Of a stretch of DNA of 64,000 nt, positions 42,052 through 50,648 are shown in pieces. Position 1 is the stretch's first letter, and each line of letters opens with the position of its first letter. Source of the DNA: Cellulomonas xylanilytica (GTDB lineage Bacteria; Actinomycetota; Actinomycetes; Actinomycetales; Cellulomonadaceae); NCBI RefSeq assembly GCF_007989805.1, contig NZ_BJUB01000011.1:118077-182076 (forward strand), in the 5' to 3' direction. The notes beneath the pieces were generated by a model. It saw nothing but the letters and a program-made list of their open reading frames with translations. It was not told the DNA's origin and made no database searches. The translations under genes and the position numbers were made by a program.

Positions 42052-43898
42052 GGGCTGTGCGCGCACTCCTGCTGGCGTTGGGTCTGGTCGTCGCGCTGAC
42101 GGCTGCTGCCCCCGACCAGTCGAGCGGTCGGGAGATCACGCGGTACGACGTCACGGCCGCGCTGGCCGAGGACGGCACCATGCGGGTCACGCTCGACTTC
42201 GACTTTGACTTCGGCGACGACCCCGGGCACGGCCCGTACCTGACCTTGCCGACGAGGGTGTCGTACGACGACTCCCTGGATCGGGCGTTCCGGTACACCG
42301 ACATCACTGCGTCGTCGTCGACCGATGCCCCTGCGCAGGTGAACCAGGAGGACGACGGGTCCGCGCTGATCCTGCGCATCGGCGACGAGGACATCGACGA
42401 CGTCTCCGGCGTGCAGTCGTACACGGTCGAGTACACGGCCGACGGTCTGCTGAACCCCGCGAACGAGCAGCACTCCGGCGACGAGCTGTACTGGAACGTC
42501 ATCGGCGCCGGCTGGGAGATCCCGCTGGGCGACCTCTCGGTCACCGTCGACGGCCCCGCAGCGGTCGAGGGTGCGGTCTGCTTCGCCGGTCCGTACGGCT
42601 CGACCACGCCGTGCACCTCGTCGTCGTTCGCCGGCACGTCCTCGTCGTTCACGCAGGACCTCGTCCCGATGGGCGACCAGTTCTCCACCGTCACCGGCTG
42701 GCCCGGGGGCACGTTCCCCGGCGTCGAGCCGATCCTCGTCGACAAGCCCGACCCGCTGGCGCCCGTCCGACCGGTCTCGGTCTTCGGTGGCGTCGCGCTC
42801 CTGGTGCTCCTCGGCGGCGGCATCTTCGCGTTCGTCCGCCTGCGCCGCGTCGGCCGCGACAAGGCCTACCTCGGCCTGACGCCCGGCCTGCGCCCCGCCG
42901 ACAACCAGCCCGGCGGCGCCACGGTCGGGTTCCGCGACAAGCGCGGCGCCGTCTCCGTGCAGTTCCAGCCGCCCGAGGGCGTGCGACCGGGCGAGGTGGG
43001 CACGCTCGTCGACGAGAAGGCCGACCCCGTCGACGTCACCGCCACGCTCGTCGACCTCGCCGTGCGCGGCTGGCTGCGCATCGAGGAGGTGCCGCGGTCC
43101 AACCCGAAGAAGAAGGCCAAGGACTGGACCCTGGTGCAGCTTCGCGATCGCGACGGCTCGCTCCTGCCCTTCGAGGACACGCTGCTCTCGTCGATCTTCG
43201 CCACCTCGACCACCGTCAAGCTCTCCGACCTGAAGACCACGTTCGCCGCCTCGATGGCCAAGGTGCAGGAAGGCCTCTACGACCACGTCACCGCGTCCGG
43301 TTGGTTCCGCGCCAACCCGAAGAAGGTCCGCGACGCCTGGCACGTGACCGGCATCGTGATCGCCGTCCTCGGCGCCATCCTGACGTTCCTCGCGTTCGCC
43401 GCCGGGGCGTCCGTCACCGGCATCGCGCTCGTGCCGATCGCCCTGCTCGTCGTCGGCATCGTCGTCACGATCATGGGCAACGCCGCCCCCGCCCGCACCG
43501 CGGACGGCACCGCCGTGCTGGCGCAGTCCCTCGGCTTCCGCCGCTACCTGGCCACCGCCGAGGCGAACCAGCTGCGGTTCGAGGAAGGTCAGGACATCTT
43601 CAGCCGGTACCTGCCCTACGCGATCGTCTTCGGGCTGGCCGACCGCTGGGCGCGCGTGTTCTCCGAGCTCGCCGCGCAGGGCCGGGCGTTCGAGCAGCCC
43701 TCCTGGTACGTCGGTGGGTACTACCCCGGAGCGAACATCTACTGGGCGACCGCGTTCGCGTCGTCGCTCGACCGGTTCGCGACCGTGGCCACCGAGTCGA
43801 TCTCCGCACCCACGCCCGGCTCGTCGGGCGGGTCCGGGTTCAGCGGCGGCGGGTTCTCCGGAGGGGGCGTCGGCGGCGGTGGCGGCGGGGGCTGGTAG
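42048..43898 (+). CDS. DUF2207 membrane protein
   Basis: This 616-residue protein has a signal peptide ([16 protein letters not shown]) and an extracellular beta-rich DUF2207 domain to about residue 240. A membrane helix follows ([25 protein letters not shown]), then a cytosolic part with a winged-helix-like segment and two more helices near residues 440-485 ([31 protein letters not shown]). It ends in a Gly/Ser/Phe-rich tail, [20 protein letters not shown], the hallmark of this family. Function is unknown. The GTG at 42048 overlaps the smpB stop. Confidence 0.9.
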   Translation: MRAVRALLLALGLVVALTAAAPDQSSGREITRYDVTAALAEDGTMRVTLDFDFDFGDDPGHGPYLTLPTRVSYDDSLDRAFRYTDITASSSTDAPAQVNQEDDGSALILRIGDEDIDDVSGVQSYTVEYTADGLLNPANEQHSGDELYWNVIGAGWEIPLGDLSVTVDGPAAVEGAVCFAGPYGSTTPCTSSSFAGTSSSFTQDLVPMGDQFSTVTGWPGGTFPGVEPILVDKPDPLAPVRPVSVFGGVALLVLLGGGIFAFVRLRRVGRDKAYLGLTPGLRPADNQPGGATVGFRDKRGAVSVQFQPPEGVRPGEVGTLVDEKADPVDVTATLVDLAVRGWLRIEEVPRSNPKKKAKDWTLVQLRDRDGSLLPFEDTLLSSIFATSTTVKLSDLKTTFAASMAKVQEGLYDHVTASGWFRANPKKVRDAWHVTGIVIAVLGAILTFLAFAAGASVTGIALVPIALLVVGIVVTIMGNAAPARTADGTAVLAQSLGFRRYLATAEANQLRFEEGQDIFSRYLPYAIVFGLADRWARVFSELAAQGRAFEQPSWYVGGYYPGANIYWATAFASSLDRFATVATESISAPTPGSSGGSGFSGGGFSGGGVGGGGGGGW

Positions 43899-43907
43899 GC
43901 GGTTCGC

Positions 43908-44222
43908 CTACCGGCGGCCGTCCAGGACGCTGACGACCGACTCGAACCACTCGCGCATCGAGATCCCGTCGTCGCGCGGGTCGTAGGACGCCTTGCTCCA
44001 GCGGAGCACCAGGACTTCCTCGTCTTCCGTGTCCGCCAGGAGGTGGACGGTCTCCCTCCGCAGGGCGCTGATGGTCTCCTCGTCCGCCGCGCCGACGAAG
44101 TTGCGGACGACCCCGAGCGGCTCGCGCGCCTCGAGGTCGTAGTCCTGGTGGAAGTAGGTGGATGCGAGGTAGTGGATCGGATCCTCACGACGGGGCCGGC
44201 TCTTGCCGTGGTTCCTGCCCAT
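43908..44222 (-). CDS. CdiI-like immunity protein
   Basis: This 104-residue protein begins with a polar leader and then YLASTYFHQDYDLEAREPLGVVRNFVGAADEETISALRRE, a pattern found in the contact-dependent growth-inhibition immunity family (CdiI). It ends DGISMREWFESVVSVL. GTG 44228 is an alternative start with a better placed SD. Immunity genes normally accompany a toxin; none is in the window. It is the last of three short genes on this strand that look like an immunity cassette. Confidence 0.7.
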   Translation of the reverse strand: MGRNHGKSRPRREDPIHYLASTYFHQDYDLEAREPLGVVRNFVGAADEETISALRRETVHLLADTEDEEVLVLRWSKASYDPRDDGISMREWFESVVSVLDGRR

Positions 44223-44253
44223 GGTCACTCGCCCTTCCGTGCAGTCCTCGGCA

Positions 44254-44658
44254 TCATCCCCACAGCTCCTTCGAGCGCTGCGCCCTGATCTGCTGAAGCT
44301 CGCCCTGCGTCGTGAGCCATCGCTGCGGACCGAAGCGCTCGTCGAGCTCGTCGAGGTGCTCGCCGACGAACCGCGCGTAGGACGCGTCGAGCAGCGACGA
44401 CGACTCGGGCTCACCGAGGAACAGCCGTCGGACCAGGTCGATGGAGTACCACTCGTGCGCGGCGTCGAGAGTCGACTGCAGCTCCAGCGACAGCTGCATC
44501 CGGTCCTGCACGAACCGCAGGCGGAGGTCCGTCGACTCCATGACGAGGAAGGCGTCGCCGCCGTTCGACCTCGTCACCTGCGAGTCGGTGATCCGGTAGC
44601 GCGCCGTTGCCCAGAGGTAGCCCATGTGCGCCGCGATGAACGCGAGGATCTGCGTCAC
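44254..44658 (-). CDS. Uncharacterised 134-aa protein, possible immunity protein
   Basis: This 134-residue protein is mostly alpha-helical, with the phrases YSIDLVRRLFLGEPESSSLLDASYARFVGEHLDELDERFG and a Gln/Leu-rich end. I recognise no family. The start GTG 44658 overlaps the stop of the ankyrin-type gene (GTGA), so the two are co-translated. Small size, operon partners and an acidic surface fit a toxin-antagonist role, but this rests on context. Confidence 0.6.
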   Translation of the reverse strand: MTQILAFIAAHMGYLWATARYRITDSQVTRSNGGDAFLVMESTDLRLRFVQDRMQLSLELQSTLDAAHEWYSIDLVRRLFLGEPESSSLLDASYARFVGEHLDELDERFGPQRWLTTQGELQQIRAQRSKELWG

Positions 44659-45428
44659 GCCGGCCCCTGGAAGAACGTCAGCTCCGGCCCGTACGAGCCG
44701 TCGACGTCGGTCCGCACGACGAACTCCCGGTCCGGGTATGCATCCCGCAGAGCGATCTGCCAGAACGACGCGATCGGCTCCACCAGGCCGCGGGCCTCCT
44801 CCTCGGTGAACGCACCACTCGGCAGGAGGTCCCACACGTGGACGTGGTTCACGACCCGCTCGACGTCCGCGACGGCAGCCAAGCGTCCGAACCAGTCGTC
44901 CACGACGGCGAGGTCGAACGCGAACCCGAGAAACACGCCCCCGCGATGCTCGACGAACGGAGGAGAGAGGAAGGCCATGATGCTCGCGAACATCGCGCCC
45001 GAGGCCGCGATCCCCAGGAACGGACGGGGATCAGGGTGCGCGCTGTCGCCGAGGAACAGGCGCTCGTCCGCAAACGCACGCAGGTCCACCTGTGGTCGAC
45101 GTGCCACGGGTCCGGGACCCGCCGGAGTCAACCGCTCTGCCACCTGCGCGTCGATCAGAGCGGCCGCCAGCCAGTGCCCGCGCAGCAACGCCATGTGGCG
45201 TGCCGACCCGGCGCCATCACCTGGGTCGGCACCGCGCGCGAGGAGGTACGCGGTGATGTCGACGAGCAACGGCTCCCCGCTCTGGACGTGCTGATCGACC
45301 TCGACGTCGATCGCGTGCTGCAACAGCGTGAGTCCGCCGTCGACCTCGTCGATGTCCACGCCGTCGTCCAGCAGGTCACGCAGTCGCGGTAGGTCCCCGC
45401 TCTCCACCGCATCGTGAGCGGGTGTCAT
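44655..45428 (-). CDS. Ankyrin-repeat protein fused to an unknown domain
   Basis: This 257-residue protein has residues 1-95 as two ankyrin-like repeats (AHDAVESGDLPRLRDLLDDGVDIDEVDGGLTLLQHAI, AYLLARGADPG and MALLRGHWLAAALI). Residues 110-257 form a separate alpha/beta domain (PFLGIAASGAMFASIMAFLSPPF, VVNHVHVWDLLPSGAF) of unknown family. Ankyrin proteins of this size often act as immunity factors in polymorphic toxin loci. It is the first gene of the three-gene leftward set; ATG 45428. Confidence 0.65.
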   Translation of the reverse strand: MTPAHDAVESGDLPRLRDLLDDGVDIDEVDGGLTLLQHAIDVEVDQHVQSGEPLLVDITAYLLARGADPGDGAGSARHMALLRGHWLAAALIDAQVAERLTPAGPGPVARRPQVDLRAFADERLFLGDSAHPDPRPFLGIAASGAMFASIMAFLSPPFVEHRGGVFLGFAFDLAVVDDWFGRLAAVADVERVVNHVHVWDLLPSGAFTEEEARGLVEPIASFWQIALRDAYPDREFVVRTDVDGSYGPELTFFQGPA

Positions 45429-45552
45429 CTCGTCCCCCTACCGCTGGACCGCACGTGGTTGGTCCCCGACGACGGATGCTAGCGACCGGTCCATCGGTGT
45501 CGACCGAGTTTCGGGGGGCCGCGCACCACCCGCCTCGGGCACACTGGCCCTC

Positions 45553-46608
45553 ATGACGCTGCCGGTGATGCCGCCCGTGGACCCCATGCTCTCCAAGTCG
45601 GCGGCCTCCATCCCGAAGGGCAAGCTCTACGAGCCGAAGTGGGACGGGTTCCGGGCGATCATCTTCCGCGACGGGGACTCCGTGGAGATCGGCTCGCGGA
45701 ACACCAAGCCGATGCAGCGGTACTTCCCGGAGGTCGTCGAGGCGGTGCTGTCGTACCTCCCGGAGCGCTGCGTCGTCGACGGCGAGATCATCGTGCCGTC
45801 GTCGTCGCACGGCGGTCTCGACTTCGAGGCGCTGCTGCAGCGCGTCCACCCGGCGGAGTCGCGGGTGAGGCTGCTGTCCGTCGAGACACCCGCGCTCCTC
45901 GTGCTCTTCGACGTGCTGGCGCTGGGGGACGACGACCTGACCGGCCGGCCGTTCTCCGAGCGGCGTGCGGTGCTGTCGTCTCTCGTGAAGCCCGGCGGGC
46001 CGGTGTCCATCACGGCGCAGACCGACGACATGGCCGTCGCCGAGCGCTGGTTCTCCCAGTTCGAGGGCGCGGGACTCGACGGGATCGTCGCCAAGGACCC
46101 GGACGGTCTGTACGAGCCCGGCAAGCGGACCATGCAGAAGGTCAAGCACGAGCGGACGGCTGACTGCGTGGTCGCCGGGTACCGGCCGCACAAGTCCAGT
46201 GACGACGCTGTCGGGTCGCTGCTGCTCGGGCTGTACAACGCCGACGGCGTCCTGGCGTCCGTCGGCGTCGCGGCCTCGTTCCCGATGGCCCGCCGGCGGG
46301 AGCTCGTGACCGAGCTCGCACCCTTGGTCGTGCCTCTGGAGGGGCACCCCTGGGACTACTCGGCTGCTGCCCGCACGCCTCGTGAGGCCGCGGGGAGCCG
46401 CTGGTCCGCGGGGAAGGACCTGTCGTTCGTCCCGCTGGAGCCGTCGCTCGTCGTCGAGGTCGCCTACGACCACATGGAGGGCGTGCGGTTCCGGCACACC
46501 GCGCAGTTCCGCCGGTGGCGCCCGGACCGTTCCCCGGAGTCGTGCACGTTCGAGCAGCTGGAGGAGCCGGTGTCGTACTCGCTGAAGGACGTGCTCGCCA
46601 CCAGCTGA
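45553..46608 (+). CDS. ATP-dependent DNA ligase, LigC type
   Basis: This 351-residue ligase has the nucleotidyl-lysine motif EPKWDGFRAIIF (KxDG, Lys about residue 31), RNTKPMQRYFPEV, VVDGEIIV, a motif IIIa-like LVLFDVLALG, EGLDGIVAKDP-like (AGLDGIVAKDPDGLY) and motif V MQKVKHERTADCVVAGY. An OB-fold domain follows. The size and order match mycobacterial LigC, a back-up repair enzyme. No Ku or polymerase domain gene is next to it. It stands alone on its strand. Confidence 0.92.
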   Translation: MTLPVMPPVDPMLSKSAASIPKGKLYEPKWDGFRAIIFRDGDSVEIGSRNTKPMQRYFPEVVEAVLSYLPERCVVDGEIIVPSSSHGGLDFEALLQRVHPAESRVRLLSVETPALLVLFDVLALGDDDLTGRPFSERRAVLSSLVKPGGPVSITAQTDDMAVAERWFSQFEGAGLDGIVAKDPDGLYEPGKRTMQKVKHERTADCVVAGYRPHKSSDDAVGSLLLGLYNADGVLASVGVAASFPMARRRELVTELAPLVVPLEGHPWDYSAAARTPREAAGSRWSAGKDLSFVPLEPSLVVEVAYDHMEGVRFRHTAQFRRWRPDRSPESCTFEQLEEPVSYSLKDVLATS

Positions 46609-46713
46609 CCGCTCCACAGGTCGCGCATGGGTCCACTCCAGCGACCTCCCGGGTGGTGACGGTTGTCTCTTCCTTGACGGCGCCACCCGGGGGCCGGCGG
46701 GGAGGTTCTTGTG

Positions 46714-47913
46714 ATGGACGAGCAGCGAGTTTCTGAGTTACCGGACGCATCGGTCTCCACGGCGTCGAGTCGTGTCACCGTGGCGCCGAGGCCGGTCGTC
46801 CGTCGCGGCGTGGCGCTCGGCGCAGCCGGCGGCGCGCTCGCCCTCGGCCTCCTGGCGGGCGGCGTGAGCGGCGGACTGATCGCGGCGGCGCTGGCGTCGT
46901 CGGACACCGACACGGCGTCGACGTCGACCGTCGAGGGTGCGGCCTACGCGCCGCCGACGATCGACCATCGGAGCTTTGGTGGCCCGACGTCCGAGTCCGA
47001 CCAGTCGCCAGCCACCGCCGCGACCGCCGACCAGCAGGTCGGAGTCGTCACCATCACCACCGTCCTCGGCTACCAGGACGCGTCCGCGGCGGGCACGGGC
47101 ATGGTGCTGACGTCGGACGGTCTGGTGCTCACCAACAACCACGTCATCGAGGGCTCGACGTCGATCGAGGTGACCGTCGAGTCGACCGGTGAGACGTACA
47201 CCGCGGTGGTCGTCGGCACGGACGCGTCGTCGGACGTCGCGGTGCTGCAGCTCCAGGACGCGTCTGGCCTGACGACGGTCGCGCTGGACGACGACAACGG
47301 CGTGGCGGTCGGCGACGCGGTGACGGCGGTCGGCAACGCCGAGGGCGGGGGAGACCTGCTCGCCGCGCTCGGCAGCGTGACCGCCCTGGACCAGACGATG
47401 ACGGCCTCGTCCAACGGCTCCTCGCCCGAGACCCTCGACGGGCTCATCCAGTTCTCCGCCGCCGTCGTGGGCGGGGACTCCGGCGGCCCGGTCTACGACG
47501 ATGAGGGGGAGGTGATCGGCATGACGACCGCCGCGTCGAGCGGCACCGTCGACACGATCGCCTACGCCATCGACATCGAGGACGCCCTCGTCATCGCGCA
47601 CCAGATCCAGACCGGCGTCGCCTCCGACACCGTGACGATCGGGTACCCGGCGTTCCTCGGCATCTCCCTGGGCTCCGGCTCCGGTGCCGTCGTCGCCGGC
47701 GTCCTGGAGGGCACGCCCGCCGCGTCCTCCGGCCTGGTCGCCGGCGACGTCATCACGGCGGTCGACGGGGTCGCCGTCACGTCGTCGTCCGCGCTCTCCG
47801 CGCTCCTGGACGCCCATGCACCCGGCGACACCGTGACCCTGACCTGGACCGTTGCCGCCACCGGCGCCTCCACGTCGACCTCAGTCACCCTGATCGCCGG
47901 ACCTGCCGACTGA
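46714..47913 (+). CDS. HtrA-like membrane-anchored serine protease with PDZ
   Basis: This 399-residue protein has one N-terminal membrane helix (VALGAAGGALALGLLAGGVSGGLIAAAL) and a low-complexity Ser/Thr/Asp linker. A trypsin-like domain carries the catalytic triad His (TNNHVIEG), Asp (SSDVAVLQL) and Ser (GGDSGGPVY), and one PDZ domain follows (VVAGVLEGTPAASSGLVAGDVITAVDGVAV). It probably degrades misfolded exported proteins. The ATG 46714 has GGGGAGG upstream; GTG 46711 is equally placed. It ends 88 bases before the tmRNA. Confidence 0.92.
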   Translation: MDEQRVSELPDASVSTASSRVTVAPRPVVRRGVALGAAGGALALGLLAGGVSGGLIAAALASSDTDTASTSTVEGAAYAPPTIDHRSFGGPTSESDQSPATAATADQQVGVVTITTVLGYQDASAAGTGMVLTSDGLVLTNNHVIEGSTSIEVTVESTGETYTAVVVGTDASSDVAVLQLQDASGLTTVALDDDNGVAVGDAVTAVGNAEGGGDLLAALGSVTALDQTMTASSNGSSPETLDGLIQFSAAVVGGDSGGPVYDDEGEVIGMTTAASSGTVDTIAYAIDIEDALVIAHQIQTGVASDTVTIGYPAFLGISLGSGSGAVVAGVLEGTPAASSGLVAGDVITAVDGVAVTSSSALSALLDAHAPGDTVTLTWTVAATGASTSTSVTLIAGPAD

Positions 47914-48001
47914 GGGAATGAGCACGACCAGCCTGCCGTTGAGAGGTACGCTGGTCGCGCTGGCTGCGCTTCGGCTCGACCGGTGCTTGAAAACTGAACA
48001 T

Positions 48002-48367
48002 GGGGGTGATCGGTTTCGACGGTGATCGTCGAACCAGGAGAAGCGGGTCGAGGACGCACGGTTATCTCGTCAACGCTCCGTGCAAACCAATAGGTGCCAA
48101 TACAAACCGCACCGACTTCGCCCTCGCCGCCTGAGCGAGTCCCGAAGTCCGTTGGCCTGAGTACGCTCTCGACTCAGTAACCAGCGTCATCTAGAGAGCC
48201 ACTGCTGGTAATCCTCGTCAGTGGGGTTGCCGGGACTTTTAGCTGACTGAGCCCGTCCACGGCTTGCCTGTGTGACCGTGGGGGCCGAGAAAATCACAGC
48301 AGGCTGCACCCGGAGAATCCCTGGTACTGCGTCACCGGACGCGGGTTCGATTCCCGCCACCTCCACC
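48002..48367 (+). ncRNA. ssrA: tmRNA (SsrA RNA)
   Basis: The 5' end GGGGGTGATCGGTTTCGACGG and the 3' end GGGTTCGATTCCCGCCACCTCC form the tRNA-like part. The acceptor stem GGGGGTG (48002-48008) pairs with CACCTCC (48358-48364), with T-arm GGGTTCGATTCCC. The discriminator A365 is followed by CC and then G, so the final A of CCA is added after transcription. The resume codon GCC at 48096 starts the tag. It rescues stalled ribosomes together with SmpB. The 3' end is a classic integration site, and an integrase remnant follows. Confidence 0.97.
48096..48134 (+). other. tmRNA tag reading frame
   Basis: Starting at the resume codon GCC, just after TAGGT, the frame encodes ANTNRTDFALAA and then TGA (48132-48134). 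The ending ALAA is the ClpXP-type degron, and the start ANT is shared with other actinobacterial tags. Confidence 0.93.
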
Positions 48368-48404
48368 GTTCTGACCTGCGGAAACGCTAGGTCCTGTTGA
48401 CCGG

Positions 48405-48437
48405 AAGTAGCCTCTCGTTGACGCGGGGGGCTATTTT
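48405..48437 (+). terminator. Terminator downstream of the tmRNA
   Basis: AAGTAGCC (48405-48412) pairs with GGCTATTT (48429-48436) in an 8-bp stem with one G-U pair, and TTTTC ends the hairpin. It lies about 40 bases after the tmRNA 3' end. Confidence 0.65.
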
Positions 48438-48439
48438 CG

Positions 48440-49039
48440 TGTCCATGGCCTCCACTCGGGAGCGGGTAGGGCCGACGGGACGCGGTCGTTCGCGGTGTGG
48501 CGCGACGCGGACACGGCCCCACTACCGCCAGCAGCTCGCGGGCGCATCACGCCGACGCTCGGCTTGTATTCGGCTGCCATGATTTTCTACCGCCACGTTG
48601 TGGGTGGATTCGCTCGATGAGCGACAGCCGCGTGGTGCTCAAGAAGGTCGCGAACATTCACTGTCTTTTCTCTGCCTCTATGTCGAAGGGTGCCCGGCTT
48701 GGGTAACGGAAACGGACAACCCTTTGGTCGGCGTCCAACTCCCCAAGCCGCAGCTGACGCAGGGCGAGATGACAGTGCGAACTCGAGGCGAGTTCGCACT
48801 ACCGCACTGAACCCCCGGTGACCTCGACCTACTTGCCAGTCCGCCGACTCTGCGCGTCACGAAGGCTTGGAAGCGCGGACGGCGATCGACGTCGGTAGGT
48901 GAAGGCCGCCCACGACCAAGCGTGCACGGCGGACGGTTCACGCCCTCACGAGATGTTCGAGTGTTGCTGCTGGGTGTAGGAAAAGGCTCCGGACACATTG
49001 CTTTTCACGAACACCGTCGGTCAACAGATTTGCTAATCG
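48440..49039. other. Gene-free stretch at the island's left edge
   Basis: These 600 bases after the tmRNA terminator contain only short ORFs on both strands with no recognisable products, no consistent codon usage and no SD-supported start. The G+C content is lower than in the preceding genes. I see no second copy of the tmRNA 3' end. It is most likely decayed island DNA. Confidence 0.6.
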
Positions 49040-49344
49040 CGTTTGCGGACTGCAATGTGGACTCCGCTGGATGCCGCAACTCGACCGCTTGGCGCCGATG
49101 GCACGCCCGGCCCGGACGCTCCGCGGCTCACGAGGCGGCCACGCGTGCACGGCCTTCGGAACACGCATGCGTCCTGGGATGATCCCGGCGGGGACGGATC
49201 TCTTCCTGCTGCAGCACCCACTGGGCCATGAGTCGATCACGACGACGACGGAGACGTACGCGCATCTGCTGCCTGACCAGAATGCGGCTGCGGGTCGAGC
49301 CCTCGGTGGGCTCACGCTCAATACGCAAGTGCGGAGGGGCACGT
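49040..49344 (+). pseudogene. Tyrosine integrase remnant (frameshifted C-terminus)
   Basis: The catalytic end of a phage-type integrase is split over two frames. One frame gives VHGLRNTHASW (box II, with the His-x-x-Arg signature). About 25 bases further on, another frame gives AGTDLFLLQHPLGHESITTT and TETYAHLLPDQ, carrying the LGH box and the nucleophilic Tyr. The N-terminal and central parts are absent. It lies 670 bases from the tmRNA 3' end, the usual target for this integrase class, so it marks an old insertion that can no longer move by itself. Confidence 0.8.
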
Positions 49345-49839
49345 TGGCAACGGTGCGGTTGCACCGCGATCCGCCCAAGGCGCGACGAAATTGCCACCTT
49401 CCGTGCCCAACTATCGAGCGTGGACACGCCGTTTACACGGCGGCCCAAGCCGCGTCCGGGCGTCCGAAACTGTGCTGAAGTCCCCGCGGATGCGGTTCAA
49501 ACGAGGCTTGCCGATGCCGGTGGAAGTCGACCCGTCGTGGCAGGCGCTATTCGTCGAGGATGTGGCGTTTACTCTGGAGGCCGTGGCGTGGCGCCACGTC
49601 TCTAATTCCTCGACGACACGTCTGGCGCCGCTGGCGAGGTGGTCGTCGGCTACTTGAGGGCTCATCTCACGAATTCCAGCACGACCTGACGTAGAGCTCG
49701 CGGGTGACTCACGGACGGGTGACACGGGCACTCGAGCGGCATCAATGAGGTCGCGGCCGGGCTAACGCGTGACTCCGCCGATGACGATAAGGATCACGAC
49801 GAACTTGTGCGCCGGCACGAAGAAGACAGCGAGGGCGAT
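49345..49839. other. Gene-free stretch between integrase remnant and nuclease gene
   Basis: Nearly 500 bases are without a convincing gene. An 88-codon open frame at 49391-49657 contains VEVDPSWQALFVEDVAFTLEAVAW, but it has no SD and no family that I recognise. It may be a fragment of an island gene. Nothing else is visible. Confidence 0.5.
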
Positions 49840-50580
49840 GTGGAACTGCAGACGATCGTGGATCGGTACGCCGAGGGACTGGCGGCGGTCGACGCCAGCA
49901 CCGCGGTGCAGAAGTTCAACCAGAGGACCGGCGCCGCCTATCCGGTTTCGGTCAAGTCGCTCGGCGAGCGGGAGGCAGTCGCCGCCGTCGACGACTGGTG
50001 GGCGCTGACCTACCCGCAAGAGTTCACGCCGCCGCCGAACATGCACGCCGTGCCGTATGCCTACCCCGGACTGCAGGGCGCGGAGTGTGATCACGCGTTT
50101 ACCACGGACTCACTTGGCGGAGCGCCTGAGTGGGCAATTGAGGTTAAGAAGCCGGAATTGATCGGGAACAACGGCAAGCGAAACGACTATGTCGTCGCGA
50201 AGATGCTGTCGCCCTATCTTAAGGACAGGGGGCTCCTGCATGACGTCGTTCGCCTTCGGGATCAAGGTCTCGGTCGTAGGCGCGCCGTGCTTGGCTACTC
50301 GTTCAACTACGACGCCGCGAGCTGCGCTGTTGCCAGGCGGCTCCACCCGGCCGATGTGGCCACCATCCGCGAAATCGAGAAGGTCGTAGCACTCAACGAT
50401 GGGAGCCTGACCATCGAGCCGCTACTGGCCTTCTGTAATGGAATCCTTCACACTCGAAACCTTGTGGTAGGTGGGATGGCTCGGGCGAATTTCCAAGCAT
50501 GGCGCGGCCCATACGCCGGCGAAGGCATCGTATTCGCGTGGGAGATCAGTGACGCTCCGGGGCCCCGACACCCGTGGTAA
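49840..50580 (+). CDS. PD-(D/E)XK nuclease-like protein
   Basis: This 246-residue protein from GTG 49840 (GTG 49807 is also in frame) has a possible PD-(D/E)XK core: GAECDHAFTTDSLGGAPEWAIEVKKPEL, giving Asp, then Glu-x-Lys in IEVKK (around residues 88-110). The flanking alpha/beta pattern and GLGRRRAVLGYSFNYD fit a restriction-like fold. Such proteins occur as stand-alone island nucleases or restriction subunits. The codon usage and G+C are visibly poorer than in chromosomal neighbours, consistent with transfer. The target is unknown. Confidence 0.6.
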   Translation: MELQTIVDRYAEGLAAVDASTAVQKFNQRTGAAYPVSVKSLGEREAVAAVDDWWALTYPQEFTPPPNMHAVPYAYPGLQGAECDHAFTTDSLGGAPEWAIEVKKPELIGNNGKRNDYVVAKMLSPYLKDRGLLHDVVRLRDQGLGRRRAVLGYSFNYDAASCAVARRLHPADVATIREIEKVVALNDGSLTIEPLLAFCNGILHTRNLVVGGMARANFQAWRGPYAGEGIVFAWEISDAPGPRHPW

Positions 50581-50648
50581 GTGGCAGCTCCGGGCCGACG
50601 GTTCCCGACTGCTCTGAACGCCTTCGAATCCCGGCATTTCCGCCGTAG

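Noticed and set aside
48301..48367. A separate tRNA gene suggested by GGGTTCGATTCCCGCCACCTCC
   Set aside because: The T-arm and acceptor belong to the tmRNA; there is no anticodon arm in front of them.
48598..48998. Several 60-110 codon ORFs on both strands after the tmRNA
   Set aside because: They overlap each other, lack SD sequences, and show no recognisable product or consistent codon usage.
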